Shown: piece after piece, positions 1 through 9,177 of the stretch
Numbering within the stretch: the stretch's first letter is position 1
How the letters are laid out: the number at the start of each line of letters is the position of its first letter
Source of the DNA: Lelliottia jeotgali
GTDB lineage: Bacteria; Pseudomonadota; Gammaproteobacteria; Enterobacterales; Enterobacteriaceae
Length of the DNA: 64,000 nucleotides
Reading direction: 5' to 3'
NCBI GenBank assembly: GCA_002271215.1
Contig: CP018628.1
Span: 3,534,001 to 3,598,000, forward strand
Notes under the pieces: generated by a model
What the model was told of the DNA's origin: nothing
Seen by the model: only the letters and a program-made list of their open reading frames with translations
Databases searched by the model: none
Position numbers and translations under genes: made by a program

Positions 1-1380
1 TCGCGTTTGTTCCAGGCATTCCGCCAGGCAGATGCCAGTATTTCCCGGCGCCACGGCGGGACCGGCCTTGGGCTGGTGATCACCCAGAAACTGGTGAAAG
101 AGATGGGCGGGGATATCTCCTTCCACAGCCAGCCGAATCGCGGCTCCACCTTCTGGTTCCATATTAATCTCGATCTGAATCCGAATGTGGTGACCGACGG
201 TCCCGTGACCGATTGCCTGCGCGGCAAGCGTCTGGCCTATGTCGAGCCTAATACCGCTGCGGCACAAAGCACGCTGGACGTCCTCAGCACCACGCCGCTA
301 GAGGTGATTTACAGCCCGACATTCTCGGCGCTGGCGGTCGATCATTACGACATTTTGCTGATGGGGATCCCGGTGACATTCACCGGCGAGCTGACCATGC
401 AGCAGGAGCGGCTGGCGAAGGCCGCCTCGATGACCGATTACCTGCTTTTGGCCCTGCCGTGCCACGCGCAGCTTAACGCTGAAGAGTTGAAAAACGACGG
501 TGCTGCCGCCTGTCTGTTAAAACCACTCACCGCCACGCGCCTGCTGCCCGCACTGACGGAATATTGCCGCATTAATCACCACGCGATCCCCGTCACCAGT
601 GACGATCACAAGCTGCCCATGAGCGTGATGGCGGTCGACGATAACCCGGCAAACCTGAAGCTCATCGGCGTATTGCTCGAAGATCAGGTACATCACGTGG
701 AGCTGTGCAACAGCGGCCCGCAGGCGGTGGAAAATGCCAAGCAGATGCAGTTCGATCTGATTTTGATGGATATCCAGATGCCAGGCATGGATGGCATCCG
801 CGCCTGTGAGCTGATTCGCCAGCTTCCGCATCAGCAACATACCCCGGTGATTGCGGTGACAGCCCACGCGATGGCCGGACAGAAAGAAAAATTGCTGAGT
901 GCCGGGATGAACGATTACCTGGCGAAACCGATCGACGAAGAGAAACTCCACAGCCTGCTGTTACGCTATAAACCGGGCTTCTCTGGCGGAATGTCTTCAG
1001 CAACACCAGAGCCCGTAGAGATCAACGTCAACCCGAATGCCACACTCGACTGGCAGCTGGCGCTGCGCCAGGCCGCAGGAAAAACCGATCTGGCGCGAGA
1101 TATGCTGCAAATGCTGATCGCGTTCCTGCCGGAAATTCGTAATAAAGTGGAAGAGCAGTTGGTGGGTGAGCATCCGGACGATCTGCTGGAAGCGATTCAT
1201 AAACTGCATGGCAGCTGTAGTTACAGCGGTGTTCCGCGCCTGAAAAGTCTTTGCCATTTGCTTGAACAGCAGCTGCGTTCAGGGACGGCGGAATCCGAGC
1301 TGGAACCGGAGTTTCTGGAATTGCTGGATGAGATGGACAACGTGACACGTGAGGCGAGGAAGGTGCTGGGGGTTAATTAG
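1..1380 (+). CDS. barA: Hybrid sensor histidine kinase BarA (C-terminal part, 5' end outside window)
   Basis: C-terminal 459 codons of the membrane-bound hybrid kinase BarA, which phosphorylates the response regulator UvrY and so turns on the Csr RNAs. The fragment opens in the ATPase domain (GTGLGL nucleotide box), passes a degenerate receiver-like stretch, then a true receiver domain (acidic pair VDD at 637-642, phospho-acceptor Asp of LMDIQMPG at 769-771) and an Hpt domain with the phosphotransfer His at 1207-1209 (KLHGSC). This is the normal BarA order and C-terminus, so the gene looks intact apart from the window edge. An insertion sequence begins 33 bp after the stop. The csrB gene, final output of this kinase, lies in the same window near 10.5 kb. 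Confidence 0.95.
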   Translation, partial: SRLFQAFRQADASISRRHGGTGLGLVITQKLVKEMGGDISFHSQPNRGSTFWFHINLDLNPNVVTDGPVTDCLRGKRLAYVEPNTAAAQSTLDVLSTTPLEVIYSPTFSALAVDHYDILLMGIPVTFTGELTMQQERLAKAASMTDYLLLALPCHAQLNAEELKNDGAAACLLKPLTATRLLPALTEYCRINHHAIPVTSDDHKLPMSVMAVDDNPANLKLIGVLLEDQVHHVELCNSGPQAVENAKQMQFDLILMDIQMPGMDGIRACELIRQLPHQQHTPVIAVTAHAMAGQKEKLLSAGMNDYLAKPIDEEKLHSLLLRYKPGFSGGMSSATPEPVEINVNPNATLDWQLALRQAAGKTDLARDMLQMLIAFLPEIRNKVEEQLVGEHPDDLLEAIHKLHGSCSYSGVPRLKSLCHLLEQQLRSGTAESELEPEFLELLDEMDNVTREARKVLGVN

Positions 1381-1392
1381 TGCGGTGTGGTG

Positions 1393-1413
1393 CCCTCACC
1401 CTAACCCTCTCCC
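1393..1413. repeat. Left arm of the split palindromic repeat
   Basis: A 21-bp sequence starting CCCTCACCCTAACCC that is perfectly reverse-complementary to 3021-3041. It was separated from the rest of its element by the insertion sequence at 1414. Its last five bases are one copy of the target-site duplication. Sequences of the same style recur at 24046-24078 and 28647-28680. Confidence 0.85.
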
Positions 1414-2698
1414 TGTACGGTCCGGGGACATCATGAACACTTGTTCGGGGACATGGTAGACACTTACAACTAAGGCATACGAACCCGTTTTTGGAGTCGC
1501 TTATGCCCTGGGATGCGAGAGATACCATGTCATTACGTACCGAGTTTGTTCTGTTCGCCTCGCAAGACGGGGCGAACATCCGTTCTCTTTGCCGTCACTA
1601 CAGCATTTCGCCCGCCACTGGCTACAAGTGGCTCGCCCGCTGGTCTGAACACGGCGCTGCCGGCCTGGCTGACCGCTCCCGCGTGCCTCATCATTCGCCG
1701 AACCGCTCATCTGACGACATCACTGACCTGCTGCGCCTGGCGCATGCCCGTCATGAACGCTGGGGCGCGCGCAAGATTAAGCGCTGGCTCGAAGACCAGG
1801 GACACAGGATGCCCGCTTTCAGCACTGTCCATAACCTGATGGCCCGTCACGGCCTGCTGCCGGGCACGACACCGGGCATTCCGGCCACCGGCCGCTTTGA
1901 GCATGACGCCCCCAACCGCCTCTGGCAGATGGATTTTAAGGGTCACTTTCCCTTTGGGGGCGGCCGCTGCCATCCACTGACCCTGCTCGACGACCACTCC
2001 CGTTTTTCCCTCTGTCTGGCGCACTGCGACGATGAGCGGCGGGAGACCGTGCAGTCACAGCTGATTAACGTGTTCAGGCACTACGGGTTGCCGGAGCGGA
2101 TGACGATGGATAACGGGGCACCGTGGGGCGACACCACCGGAGTCTGGACGGCACTGGAGTTGTGGCTGATGCGCCAGGGTATCCGGGTGGGCCACTCCCG
2201 GCCTTATCACCCGCAGACGCAGGGCAAGCTGGAGCGTTTTCACCGCAGCCTGAAGGCAGAAGTTCTGCAGGGGAAGTGGTTCGCGGACAGGGGTGAGCTG
2301 CAGCGTGCCTTTGACCACTGGCGCAACGTCTATAACCTTGAACGGCCGCACACCTCGCTGGATATGGCAGTGCCCGCTTCGCGGTATCAGCCATCAGCGC
2401 GGCAGTACAACAGCCACGCTGAACCCCCGGAATACGACGAGGGCGTGATGGTCAGGAAAGTCGATATCAGCGGAAAGCTGAGCCTGAGAGGGGTAACGCT
2501 GAAGGCAGGAAAAGCGTTCAGGGGTGAATATGTGGGACTGAAGGAAGGGGCTGAAGATGGCTGTTATGAGGTGTGGTGGTACAGCACGAAAGTGGGGGTG
2601 ATCGACCTGAAGAAAAAGTCGATCACCATGGGTAAAGGATGTTAAATAGTGTTCACCATGTCCCCGAACACCTGTCTACCATGTCCCCGGACCGTACA
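1414..2698 (+). mobile_element. Complete IS481-family insertion sequence, 1285 bp
   Basis: The element is bounded by inverted ends that begin with the same 18 bases, TGTACGGTCCGGGGACAT (1414-1431, and on the minus strand 2698-2681). It is flanked by a 5-bp direct repeat CTCCC (1409-1413 and 2699-2703), the expected target-site duplication. Removing the element and one CTCCC restores a continuous palindromic repeat. Each end holds a second GGGGACAT module about 28 bp inwards. One transposase gene fills the interior. Both ends and the open frame are intact, which suggests a fairly recent insertion. The family call rests on the DDE integrase-type protein with an N-terminal helix-turn-helix; the exact ISfinder name was not determined. 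Confidence 0.92.
1503..2645 (+). CDS. IS481-family DDE transposase
   Basis: 380-residue transposase. The N-terminal part is a helix-turn-helix of the type SLCRHYSISPATGYKWLARW, followed by a second DNA-binding segment (WGARKIKRWL) and an rve/DDE integrase core. Likely catalytic residues are Asp144 (WQMDFKG), Asp203 (MDNGAPW) and Glu244 (QGKLERFH), with the spacing normal for the family. The C-terminal tail is beta-rich. The ATG at 1503 is preceded by GGAG at good distance; an in-frame TTG at 1491 would add four residues and is less likely. The stop lies 53 bp inside the right end. No frameshift or internal stop is seen, so the protein is probably active. It is the only gene of the element. 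Confidence 0.93.
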   Translation: MPWDARDTMSLRTEFVLFASQDGANIRSLCRHYSISPATGYKWLARWSEHGAAGLADRSRVPHHSPNRSSDDITDLLRLAHARHERWGARKIKRWLEDQGHRMPAFSTVHNLMARHGLLPGTTPGIPATGRFEHDAPNRLWQMDFKGHFPFGGGRCHPLTLLDDHSRFSLCLAHCDDERRETVQSQLINVFRHYGLPERMTMDNGAPWGDTTGVWTALELWLMRQGIRVGHSRPYHPQTQGKLERFHRSLKAEVLQGKWFADRGELQRAFDHWRNVYNLERPHTSLDMAVPASRYQPSARQYNSHAEPPEYDEGVMVRKVDISGKLSLRGVTLKAGKAFRGEYVGLKEGAEDGCYEVWWYSTKVGVIDLKKKSITMGKGC

Positions 2699-3041
2699 CT
2701 CCCACAGGGAGAGGGAGAAAAACAAGGAGCCCATGATTATCAAAAGAGAGAGTGGAAGCCGTACCGTACAGTTCCCTCTCCCACAGGGAGAGGGAGAAAA
2801 ACAAGGAGCCCATGATTATCAAAAGAGAGAGTGGAAGCCGTACCGTACAGTTCCCTCTCCTACGGGAGAGGGACAAAAACAAGGAGCCCATGACTATCAA
2901 AAGAGAGAGTGGAAGCCGTTCCGTACAGTTCCCTCTCCTACGGGAGAGGGAGAAAAACGAGGAGCCCATGATTATCAAAAGAGAGAGTGGAAGCAGTACC
3001 GTACAGTTCCCTCTCCCACAGGGAGAGGGTTAGGGTGAGGG
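2699..3041. repeat. Tandem array of four 78-79 bp units inside an inverted-repeat-bounded element
   Basis: Units start at about 2701, 2780, 2859 and 2937, with a partial fifth at 3015. Each unit begins and ends with a small hairpin (CCCTCTCC...GGGAGAGGG) and contains AAGGAGCCCATG and TGTACGG (minus strand). The units differ at a handful of positions and by one base in the hairpin loop, so they were amplified and then drifted. The array ends at 3021-3041 with a 21-bp sequence that is the exact reverse complement of 1393-1413 on the far side of the insertion sequence, so the pre-insertion element was one inverted-repeat-bounded block between barA and garK. It lies between two convergent genes. 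Because 78 is a multiple of three, open frames run through it, but they look like a by-product of the repeats. Confidence 0.9.
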
Positions 3042-3045
3042 CAAA

Positions 3046-4185
3046 CTACAAGCTCATTCCCACCTTCAACACCGCCGCAATATTCCGCGCCGCCATCCGC
3101 ACATTCTCTTCGGCATTTTCCAGCGCTTCTTCCAGCGTACACACCGTATAAATCACGCTGAACACCGCGTCGATCCCGTGCTGATGCACCACGCCGACAT
3201 CCGCCGTCAAACTCCCCGCAATCCCGATCACCGGTTTGTTGTAGCGTTTAGCCACCTTTGCCACGCCGACGGGGACTTTGCCGTGGATTGTCTGGCTGTC
3301 GATGCGCCCTTCGCCGGTAATCACCAGGTCGGCGTTCGCAACGTGCTTATCCAGATGCAGCGCGTCGGTGACAATCTCAATCCCCTGGCGCAATTCCGCA
3401 CCGCAAAACGCATACAGCGCCGCGCCCATTCCTCCGGCTGCACCACCGCCCTCAAGATTGAGAACCTCGATATCCAGGTCACGAGCAATGATTTTCGCGT
3501 AATGCGCCAGGGCAGCGTCCAGTCTGTCGATCATCTCCGGCGTCGCCCCTTTCTGCGGGCCAAATACCGCCGACGCGCCCTCAGCGCCAGTCAGCGGATT
3601 CGTGACGTCGCAGGCCACTTCAATCCGGCAGTCAGCCAGGCGCGTATCCAGTTCGCTGATATCAATGCGCGCCAGCTTTTCCAGTTCACCGCCGCCGAGC
3701 CCAATCGGATTGCCATTGCCATCCAGCAGTTTCGCGCCCAGCGCCTGCACCATACCTGCCCCGCCGTCATTGGTCGCGCTGCCGCCAATGCCAATGATGA
3801 TATGTTTCACCCCCGCATCCAGGGCGTGACGAATCAGTTCACCGGTGCCCCAGGAGGTGGTTTTTAACGGATTGCGTAAGGACGGTGCGACCATCTCCAG
3901 GCCGCTTGCCGCCGCCATTTCGATAAATGCGCTCTGCTCGTCGCCGGATAATCCGTAGAACCCTTCGGCGTTTTCGCCCAATGGCCCTGTGACCTGCACT
4001 TTGATAATGCCGCCCTGCGTGGCGGCGACCATCGCCTCAACCGTCCCTTCGCCGCCGTCGGCAACGGGCAGTTTGACGTAGTCTGCGTCGGGGAAAATCT
4101 CGCGAAATCCCTGCTCGATCGCCGTCGCCACCTCAAGAGCACTCAAACTCTCCTTGTACGAGTCCGGTGCAATAACAATTTTCAT
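3046..4185 (-). CDS. garK: Glycerate 2-kinase GarK
   Basis: 379-residue kinase that phosphorylates D-glycerate to 2-phosphoglycerate, the last step in bringing glucarate and galactarate carbon into glycolysis. The whole length matches the GarK/GlxK family: N-terminal MKIVIAPDSYKESLSA, the ADGGEGT motif near residue 65, and glycine-rich GIGGSATNDGGAGM near residue 135. The start ATG has AAGGA seven to eight bases upstream. It follows gudD on the same strand, but a terminator-like hairpin lies between them, so it may have only partial read-through. In K-12 garK sits in the separate garPLR operon; here it is joined to the gud genes, giving one cluster that covers uptake, dehydration and kinase steps. 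The aldolase and tartronate semialdehyde reductase genes are not in this window. Confidence 0.95.
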   Translation of the reverse strand: MKIVIAPDSYKESLSALEVATAIEQGFREIFPDADYVKLPVADGGEGTVEAMVAATQGGIIKVQVTGPLGENAEGFYGLSGDEQSAFIEMAAASGLEMVAPSLRNPLKTTSWGTGELIRHALDAGVKHIIIGIGGSATNDGGAGMVQALGAKLLDGNGNPIGLGGGELEKLARIDISELDTRLADCRIEVACDVTNPLTGAEGASAVFGPQKGATPEMIDRLDAALAHYAKIIARDLDIEVLNLEGGGAAGGMGAALYAFCGAELRQGIEIVTDALHLDKHVANADLVITGEGRIDSQTIHGKVPVGVAKVAKRYNKPVIGIAGSLTADVGVVHQHGIDAVFSVIYTVCTLEEALENAEENVRMAARNIAAVLKVGMSL

Positions 4186-4237
4186 AAGCCATCCTTACGC
4201 CTGTTGACGGGATTGAGCATACACCCACGCGGAATAC

Positions 4238-4267
4238 AAAAATGCCGACTCCCGCAGGAACCGGCAT
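4238..4267 (-). terminator. Rho-independent terminator between gudD and garK
   Basis: On the minus strand, AATGCCG pairs with CGGCATT across a loop that can itself fold (TCC/GGA), followed by five T. It lies 7 bp after the gudD stop and about 50 bp before garK. It would reduce garK expression relative to gudPXD or mark a separate garK promoter. Confidence 0.65.
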
Positions 4268-4273
4268 TCACAC

Positions 4274-5611
4274 TCAGCGCACCATGCAGGGACGCTTGTT
4301 GTTAAACGTCCAGTCCGGGATGAGATATTGCATCGCCATCGCGTCATCACGCGCGCCGAGGCCGTGCTTTTGATACAGCTCGTGCGCTTTCATCAGTTGA
4401 TCCATATCCAGCTCGACGCCCAGCCCAGGCGTGGTCGGCACTTGAACCATGCCGCCTTTGATCTCGAACGGTTGCTTGGTCAGGCGCTGATTACCTTCCT
4501 GCCAAATCCAGTGCGTATCGATGGCGGTAATCTTGCCCGGAGCGGCCGCCGCGACGTGGGTGAACATCGCCAGTGAGATATCGAAGTGGTTGTTAGAGTG
4601 AGAACCCCAGGTCAGGCCGAACTCATGACACATTTGCGCCACGCGCACGGAGCCTTGCATCGTCCAGAAGTGCGGGTCTGCCAGTGGGATATCAACGGAT
4701 TGCAGCGACAATGTGTGACCCATCTGGCGCCAGTCGGTGGCGATCATGTTGGTCGCGGTCGGCAAACCGGTGGCGCGGCGGAACTCGGCCATCACTTCGC
4801 GCCCGGAGAAGCCCTGCTCTGCGCCACACGGATCTTCCGCGTACGCCAGCACGCCTTTCAGCTGTTTGCCGATGCCGATCGCTTCATTGAGCGACCACGC
4901 CCCGTTCGGATCGAGGGTGACGCGCGCCTGCGGGAAGCGTTTCGCCAGCGCGACAATCGACTCAGCCTCTTCTTCGCCCGCCAGCACGCCGCCCTTCAGT
5001 TTGAAATCGTTAAAGCCGTATTTTTCGTAAGCCGCTTCGGCCAGACGCACCACTGCATCCGGGGTCATGGCTTCGTCGTGGCGCAGGCGATACCAGTCAC
5101 ATTTTTCGTCCGGCTGACTCTGGTATTCCAGCGGTGTCAGTTTGCGATCGCCCACGAAGAACAGATAGCCGAGCATTTCGACTTCGCTGCGCTGCTGACC
5201 TTCACCGAGCAGCGAAGCGACGTTGACGCCTAAGTGCTGGCCCAGCAGATCTAACATCGCGGCTTCGATCCCGGTCACCACGTGAATGGTGGTGCGCAGA
5301 TCGAAAGTTTGCAGCCCGCGCCCGCCCGCATCGCGGTCGGCAAAGGCACCGCGAACGGCGTTTAAGACATTTTTGTATTCGCCAAGGGTTTTACCCACCA
5401 CCAGCGGGATTGCGTCTTCCAGGGTTTTGCGGATCTTCTCGCCGCCAGGAATTTCCCCCACGCCCGTGTGGCCGGAGTTGTCTTTGATAATCACAATGTT
5501 GCGGGTAAAGAACGGAGCATGGGCACCGCTCAGGTTCATCAGCATGCTGTCGTGGCCCGCAACGGGAACAATCTGCATGGACGTCACAACAGGGGTAGAA
5601 AACGTGTTCAT
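4274..5611 (-). CDS. gudD: Glucarate dehydratase GudD
   Basis: 445-residue enolase-superfamily enzyme that dehydrates D-glucarate to 5-keto-4-deoxyglucarate. The mandelate-racemase-type barrel motifs are complete: KLKGG (catalytic Lys about 206), DPNGAW and EDPCGAEQ (metal ligands), ADPHFW (Asp about 312) and SNNHFD (catalytic His about 338). The start was set at 5611, where MNTFSTPVV aligns with the known protein and AAGGA stands seven bases upstream; the frame is open for 64 codons further but that sequence overlaps gudX. It is 16 bp downstream of its paralogue gudX. The near identity to the K-12 enzyme and the complete active site make function secure. Confidence 0.96.
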   Translation of the reverse strand: MNTFSTPVVTSMQIVPVAGHDSMLMNLSGAHAPFFTRNIVIIKDNSGHTGVGEIPGGEKIRKTLEDAIPLVVGKTLGEYKNVLNAVRGAFADRDAGGRGLQTFDLRTTIHVVTGIEAAMLDLLGQHLGVNVASLLGEGQQRSEVEMLGYLFFVGDRKLTPLEYQSQPDEKCDWYRLRHDEAMTPDAVVRLAEAAYEKYGFNDFKLKGGVLAGEEEAESIVALAKRFPQARVTLDPNGAWSLNEAIGIGKQLKGVLAYAEDPCGAEQGFSGREVMAEFRRATGLPTATNMIATDWRQMGHTLSLQSVDIPLADPHFWTMQGSVRVAQMCHEFGLTWGSHSNNHFDISLAMFTHVAAAAPGKITAIDTHWIWQEGNQRLTKQPFEIKGGMVQVPTTPGLGVELDMDQLMKAHELYQKHGLGARDDAMAMQYLIPDWTFNNKRPCMVR

Positions 5612-5627
5612 CGTGCAATCCTTTTGA

Positions 5628-6971
5628 TTAGTGGCGACCGAACGCCGGGCGTTTGCGGTCAAATGTCCAACCGGGAACGAGATACTGCATCGGGCCCGCG
5701 TCATTGCGCGCACCGCCCGGCAGCGTCTTGTACAGCTCGTGCGCCTTGTGGATCTGATCCCAGTCCAGCTCGACGCCCAGCCCCGGCGCATCCGGTACGG
5801 CAATCTTGCCGTCTTTAATCTCCAGCGGATTTTTGGTCAGGCGCGCGTCGCCCTCCTGCCAGATCCAGTGGGTATCGATAGCCGTTGGCTTACCCGGAGC
5901 CGCGGCCCCGACGTGGGTAAACATCGCCAGTGAAATATCGAAATGGTTGTTCGAGTGACAGCCCCAGGTCAGGCCCCAGTCGTCACACAGCTGCGCGACA
6001 CGCACCGCGCCGGAGAGCGTCCAGAAGTGCGGATCGGCCAGCGGAATATCCACCGAATTGAGCATGACTGCATGGCCCATTTCTCGCCAGTTTGTGGCGA
6101 TCATATTGGTCGCTACCGGCAGCCCCGTCGCGCGGCGGAACTCGGCCATCACCTCGCGACCGGAGAATCCCTGCTCAGCTCCGCACGGATCTTCCGCATA
6201 CGTGAGCACGTCGTTCAGCCCTTTGCACAGTGATATCGCTTCGTCCAGCAGCCAGGCGCCGTTCGGATCGACGGTGATCCGCGCGTCAGGGAAACGTTTT
6301 TTCAGGGCGCGGGCGCTGTCGATCTCTTGCTCGCCCGGCAGCACACCGCCTTTGAGTTTAAAATCTTTAAAGCCGTAGCGATCCTGCGCCGCTTCGGCCA
6401 GGCGCACCACCGCCTCGCTGGTGAGCGCTTCCTGATGGCGCAGGTGATACCAGTCATGCTTACCGGGCGTTTCAGCCAGATACGGCAGATCGGTTTTCTG
6501 CCGATCGCCGACGTAGAACAGATACCCAAGTACGGTGACTGCATCGCGCTGTTTACCTGGGCCTAAAAGTTCGCACACCGGGACGTTCAGCGCTTTGCCG
6601 AGAAGATCGAGCAGCGCCGCTTCGAGCGCAGCCACCGCATTGACCCGCAGTTCGAACGTCCAGGCCCCTTTACCAAAGGTGTCAAAATCGGCAGCCTGAT
6701 TGCCTTTGTGAACCTGCTGCACCACTTTGTTCAGGCGCGCGATTTGCTGACCGACCACCATTGGAATCGCGTCGAGCAAGGTCTGAAGAATCACTTCTCC
6801 GCCTGGCGCTTCACCGACACCGGTATTCCCTGTGCTGTCCGTGAGCACCACGATATTGCGGGTAAAGTACGCGTTGTGCGCGCCGCCAATGTTCAGCAGC
6901 ATACTGTCGAAGCCAGCCACCGGAATGACCTGCATATCGGTAATTATCGGACTTGATTGAGTATTCATCAT
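5628..6971 (-). CDS. gudX: Glucarate dehydratase-related protein GudX
   Basis: 447-residue paralogue of GudD in the enolase superfamily. It keeps [19 protein letters not shown] and SNNHFD, yet the K-12 protein is known as a weak or accessory member whose role is not settled; it may form a complex with GudD. The gene starts within the gudP stop codon (ATGA overlap at 6968-6971), with a second Met immediately after that would remove the overlap. Large stretches in the C-terminal half are nearly identical to gudD (for example [15 protein letters not shown]), which fits tandem duplication with partial homogenisation. Transcribed with gudP and gudD as one operon. Confidence 0.93.
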   Translation of the reverse strand: MMNTQSSPIITDMQVIPVAGFDSMLLNIGGAHNAYFTRNIVVLTDSTGNTGVGEAPGGEVILQTLLDAIPMVVGQQIARLNKVVQQVHKGNQAADFDTFGKGAWTFELRVNAVAALEAALLDLLGKALNVPVCELLGPGKQRDAVTVLGYLFYVGDRQKTDLPYLAETPGKHDWYHLRHQEALTSEAVVRLAEAAQDRYGFKDFKLKGGVLPGEQEIDSARALKKRFPDARITVDPNGAWLLDEAISLCKGLNDVLTYAEDPCGAEQGFSGREVMAEFRRATGLPVATNMIATNWREMGHAVMLNSVDIPLADPHFWTLSGAVRVAQLCDDWGLTWGCHSNNHFDISLAMFTHVGAAAPGKPTAIDTHWIWQEGDARLTKNPLEIKDGKIAVPDAPGLGVELDWDQIHKAHELYKTLPGGARNDAGPMQYLVPGWTFDRKRPAFGRH

Positions 6972-8323
6972 GCTCGCCCCGCGACCGGTTTGAGTTCAAC
7001 GCGTTTGATATCGCCCACCAGCACCAGATAACTCAGGACCGCCACCAGCGCGTGGACGCCGACGTAAATCAGTGCGCCATTAAAGGAGCCGGTGGTGCCG
7101 ACGATATAGCCGATGGCAATCGGGGTGACGATGCCGGAAATGTTACCGAACATATTGAACAGCCCTCCGCTGAGACCGCTGATCTCTTTCGGCGCGGTGT
7201 CAGCCATGACTGCCCAGCCCAGCGCACCAATCCCCTTGCCGAAGAAGGCCATCGCCATAAAGCCGATAATCATCCACTCGGCGTTGACGTAGTTACAGAA
7301 CACCATCGTCATGGAGAGCAGCATGCCCAGCACAATTGGCGTTTTACGCGCAATATTCAGCGAACCGGTACGACGCATCAGCCAGTCGGAAATTACCCCG
7401 CCGAGCACGCCGCCGATAAAGCCGCACACCGCCGGAACCGAGGCGACAAATCCCGCTTTCAGAATTGACATCCCGCGCGCCTGCACCAGATAGACCGGGA
7501 ACCAGGTGATAAAGAAGTAAGTTAAGGCGTTAATGCAGTATTGGCCGAGGTAGATACCAATCATCATCCGCGAGCCAACCAGCTGTTTGATTTGCAGCCA
7601 TTTTTGGCTAAACGGAACTTTGGCTTTGGCGCTTTTCTGATCCATGTTGATCAGTCCGCCGCCCTCGGCGATGTAATCCAGCTCTTTCTGGTTCACACCG
7701 GGATGCTGGTTCGGCTCGTGGATCACTTTGAGCCAGACAAAGCTGATGATGATCCCCAGTCCTCCCATAAAGAAGAAGACGTGTGACCAGCCCACTTCGT
7801 GGGTCAACCAGCCCATGATCGGGGCGAAGATCACTGTAGCGAAATACTGGGCGGAGTTAAAAATCGCCACCGCCGTGCCCCTCTCCTGCGCCGGGAACCA
7901 GGCCGCGACGATACGGCTGTTGCCCGGGAAGGAAGGCGCTTCCGCTAAACCAACGAGGAATCGTAAGGTGAAGAGTGCAACGATGATGCCGAAGCCGTTG
8001 AAGATATCAACGAAGCCCTGAAGCAGGGTAAACATCGACCAGATAAAGATCGACCAGAAGTAGACGCGCTTGGAGCCGAATCTGTCGAGCAGCCAGCCGC
8101 CAGGAATTTGGCCAATTACATAGGCCCATGAAAATGCGGAGAAAACATATCCCATACCGACCGGATCGAGACCGATGTCTTTTGCCATTTCAGAACCGGC
8201 AATCGACAGCGTGGCGCGGTCGCCATAGTTAAAGGACGTGACGATAAACAGCATCACCACTATCCAGTAGCGAGCATTCGTGCGCTTCTCAGCGCTGCTC
8301 GCCGCTTGGCTTAATGTACTCAT
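6968..8323 (-). CDS. gudP: Glucarate/galactarate MFS transporter GudP
   Basis: 451-residue inner-membrane symporter of the major facilitator superfamily, anion:cation symporter group, that imports D-glucarate and related hexarates. About twelve hydrophobic segments are visible; the loop after helix 2 has the family motif in the form [17 protein letters not shown] central cytoplasmic loop lies near residues 205-240. The start ATG has AGGAG ten bases upstream. It is the first gene of gudP-gudX-gudD. In E. coli the operon is controlled by the hexarate sensor CdaR; no CdaR site could be identified by eye. Confidence 0.96.
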   Translation of the reverse strand: MSTLSQAASSAEKRTNARYWIVVMLFIVTSFNYGDRATLSIAGSEMAKDIGLDPVGMGYVFSAFSWAYVIGQIPGGWLLDRFGSKRVYFWSIFIWSMFTLLQGFVDIFNGFGIIVALFTLRFLVGLAEAPSFPGNSRIVAAWFPAQERGTAVAIFNSAQYFATVIFAPIMGWLTHEVGWSHVFFFMGGLGIIISFVWLKVIHEPNQHPGVNQKELDYIAEGGGLINMDQKSAKAKVPFSQKWLQIKQLVGSRMMIGIYLGQYCINALTYFFITWFPVYLVQARGMSILKAGFVASVPAVCGFIGGVLGGVISDWLMRRTGSLNIARKTPIVLGMLLSMTMVFCNYVNAEWMIIGFMAMAFFGKGIGALGWAVMADTAPKEISGLSGGLFNMFGNISGIVTPIAIGYIVGTTGSFNGALIYVGVHALVAVLSYLVLVGDIKRVELKPVAGRA

Positions 8324-8621
8324 TGTTGCACTCCTGAATCTTGGCTTGCGCCAGGTTCATTCTGTACGACATAACCTGTAGGGTAATCAGAATGAGAGGT
8401 TAGTGTTTTGCAGTTTTGGTACGGCTTTCCTGAAATATCAGTGCCGTTTTATGGTTTCTAACTGCATTTTTGTAACTGACGGGGAAAGTATATGTAAGGG
8501 GAGGCAGCTCTCTCACCGTGCATCAACACAATATTGGAAGGCCGGTCTGAGGTTGTTTGTGGCAAAAGCCCAAGGGAGTGGAAGGTGGTTCACGAAAATG
8601 GGGAAGAGTGTGAAGTTGGTT
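8324..8621 (-). promoter_or_regulatory. Upstream region of the gud operon
   Basis: About 300 bp of non-coding sequence preceding gudP. It contains a 7-bp inverted repeat CATTCTG/CAGAATG (8358-8364 and 8388-8394) just ahead of the start, which could be an activator or repressor site or a leader hairpin. No convincing -10/-35 pair was found by eye and no open frame here looks real. The CdaR activator site would be expected in this stretch. Confidence 0.4.
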
Positions 8622-8700
8622 GCCGGGTGGCGGCTACGCCTTACCCGGCCTACGTGCCAGAGGGTTTTGTAGGCCGGGTAAGGCGTAGCCGCCACCCGGC
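8622..8700. repeat. Inverted pair of REP elements
   Basis: Two 32-bp REP sequences (8622-8653 and 8669-8700) that are exact reverse complements, separated by 15 bases, so the transcript can form one very long hairpin. They begin GCCGGGTGGCGGCTACGCC and lie just after the yqcA stop codon, a usual position for such BIMEs, where they protect or terminate the 3' end of the yqcA message. Confidence 0.92.
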
Positions 8701-8706
8701 AAAAGG

Positions 8707-9156
8707 CTACTTGAGCAACGCGCCCCACTGCTCAACCCACGGATTAGACTCGCTTTCTGGCTCAGGGTGCTCGCCAGCATCGATCAACAGCATCTCACCC
8801 ACGCGCTGCGCGCTTTGCTCCTGCAGCAGGGCATCGAACTGTTTACCGCCGCCGCAGAAATTAGCGTAGCTGCTGTCACCGAGAGCAATGATGCCGTAGC
8901 GGGTATCAGGCTGATGGCCTAATTTATCTTTGATTGCCTGAAAGAGCGGCACGATGCTGTCCGGCAGATCGCCTTGTCCGGTTGTGGATGTCACCACCAG
9001 CACGTACTTGTCTTGGTATTTTTCCCAATCGGAGAGATCGGGATCTTCATAGACCGTCGCTTTATGCCCCTGACCGATCAGAATCGCCTCGGCCTCTTCG
9101 GCCACCAGCAGCGAGTTACCGTACATTGTGCCGACAAAAATGCCTACTTCAGCCAT
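8707..9156 (-). CDS. yqcA: Flavodoxin YqcA
   Basis: 149-residue FMN-binding flavodoxin of the short-chain MioC type. The phosphate-binding loop is GTMYGNS (residues 9-15), the second FMN loop is [11 protein letters not shown] (about 57-67), and the third is [15 protein letters not shown] (about 91). It acts in the cytoplasm as a small electron carrier; the physiological partner is not known. It is 21 bp downstream of truC, with yqcC further upstream, so truC-yqcA may form an operon with yqcC. The inverted REP pair follows the stop. Confidence 0.94.
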   Translation of the reverse strand: MAEVGIFVGTMYGNSLLVAEEAEAILIGQGHKATVYEDPDLSDWEKYQDKYVLVVTSTTGQGDLPDSIVPLFQAIKDKLGHQPDTRYGIIALGDSSYANFCGGGKQFDALLQEQSAQRVGEMLLIDAGEHPEPESESNPWVEQWGALLK

Positions 9157-9177
9157 GCTTCACTCCCTTCATTATCG

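Noticed and set aside
1414..2698. Insertion element as a possible cause of barA truncation
   Set aside because: barA has its normal C-terminus and stop codon 33 bp before the element.
2649..3038. Open frame of 129 residues with a repeated MIIKRESGSR motif
   Set aside because: It exists only because the tandem period is a multiple of three; it starts inside the IS end and has no non-repetitive part.
5612..5803. N-terminal extension of gudD by 64 codons
   Set aside because: The extension is antisense-like sequence of gudX's end, not conserved, and a good ribosome site precedes the ATG at 5611.
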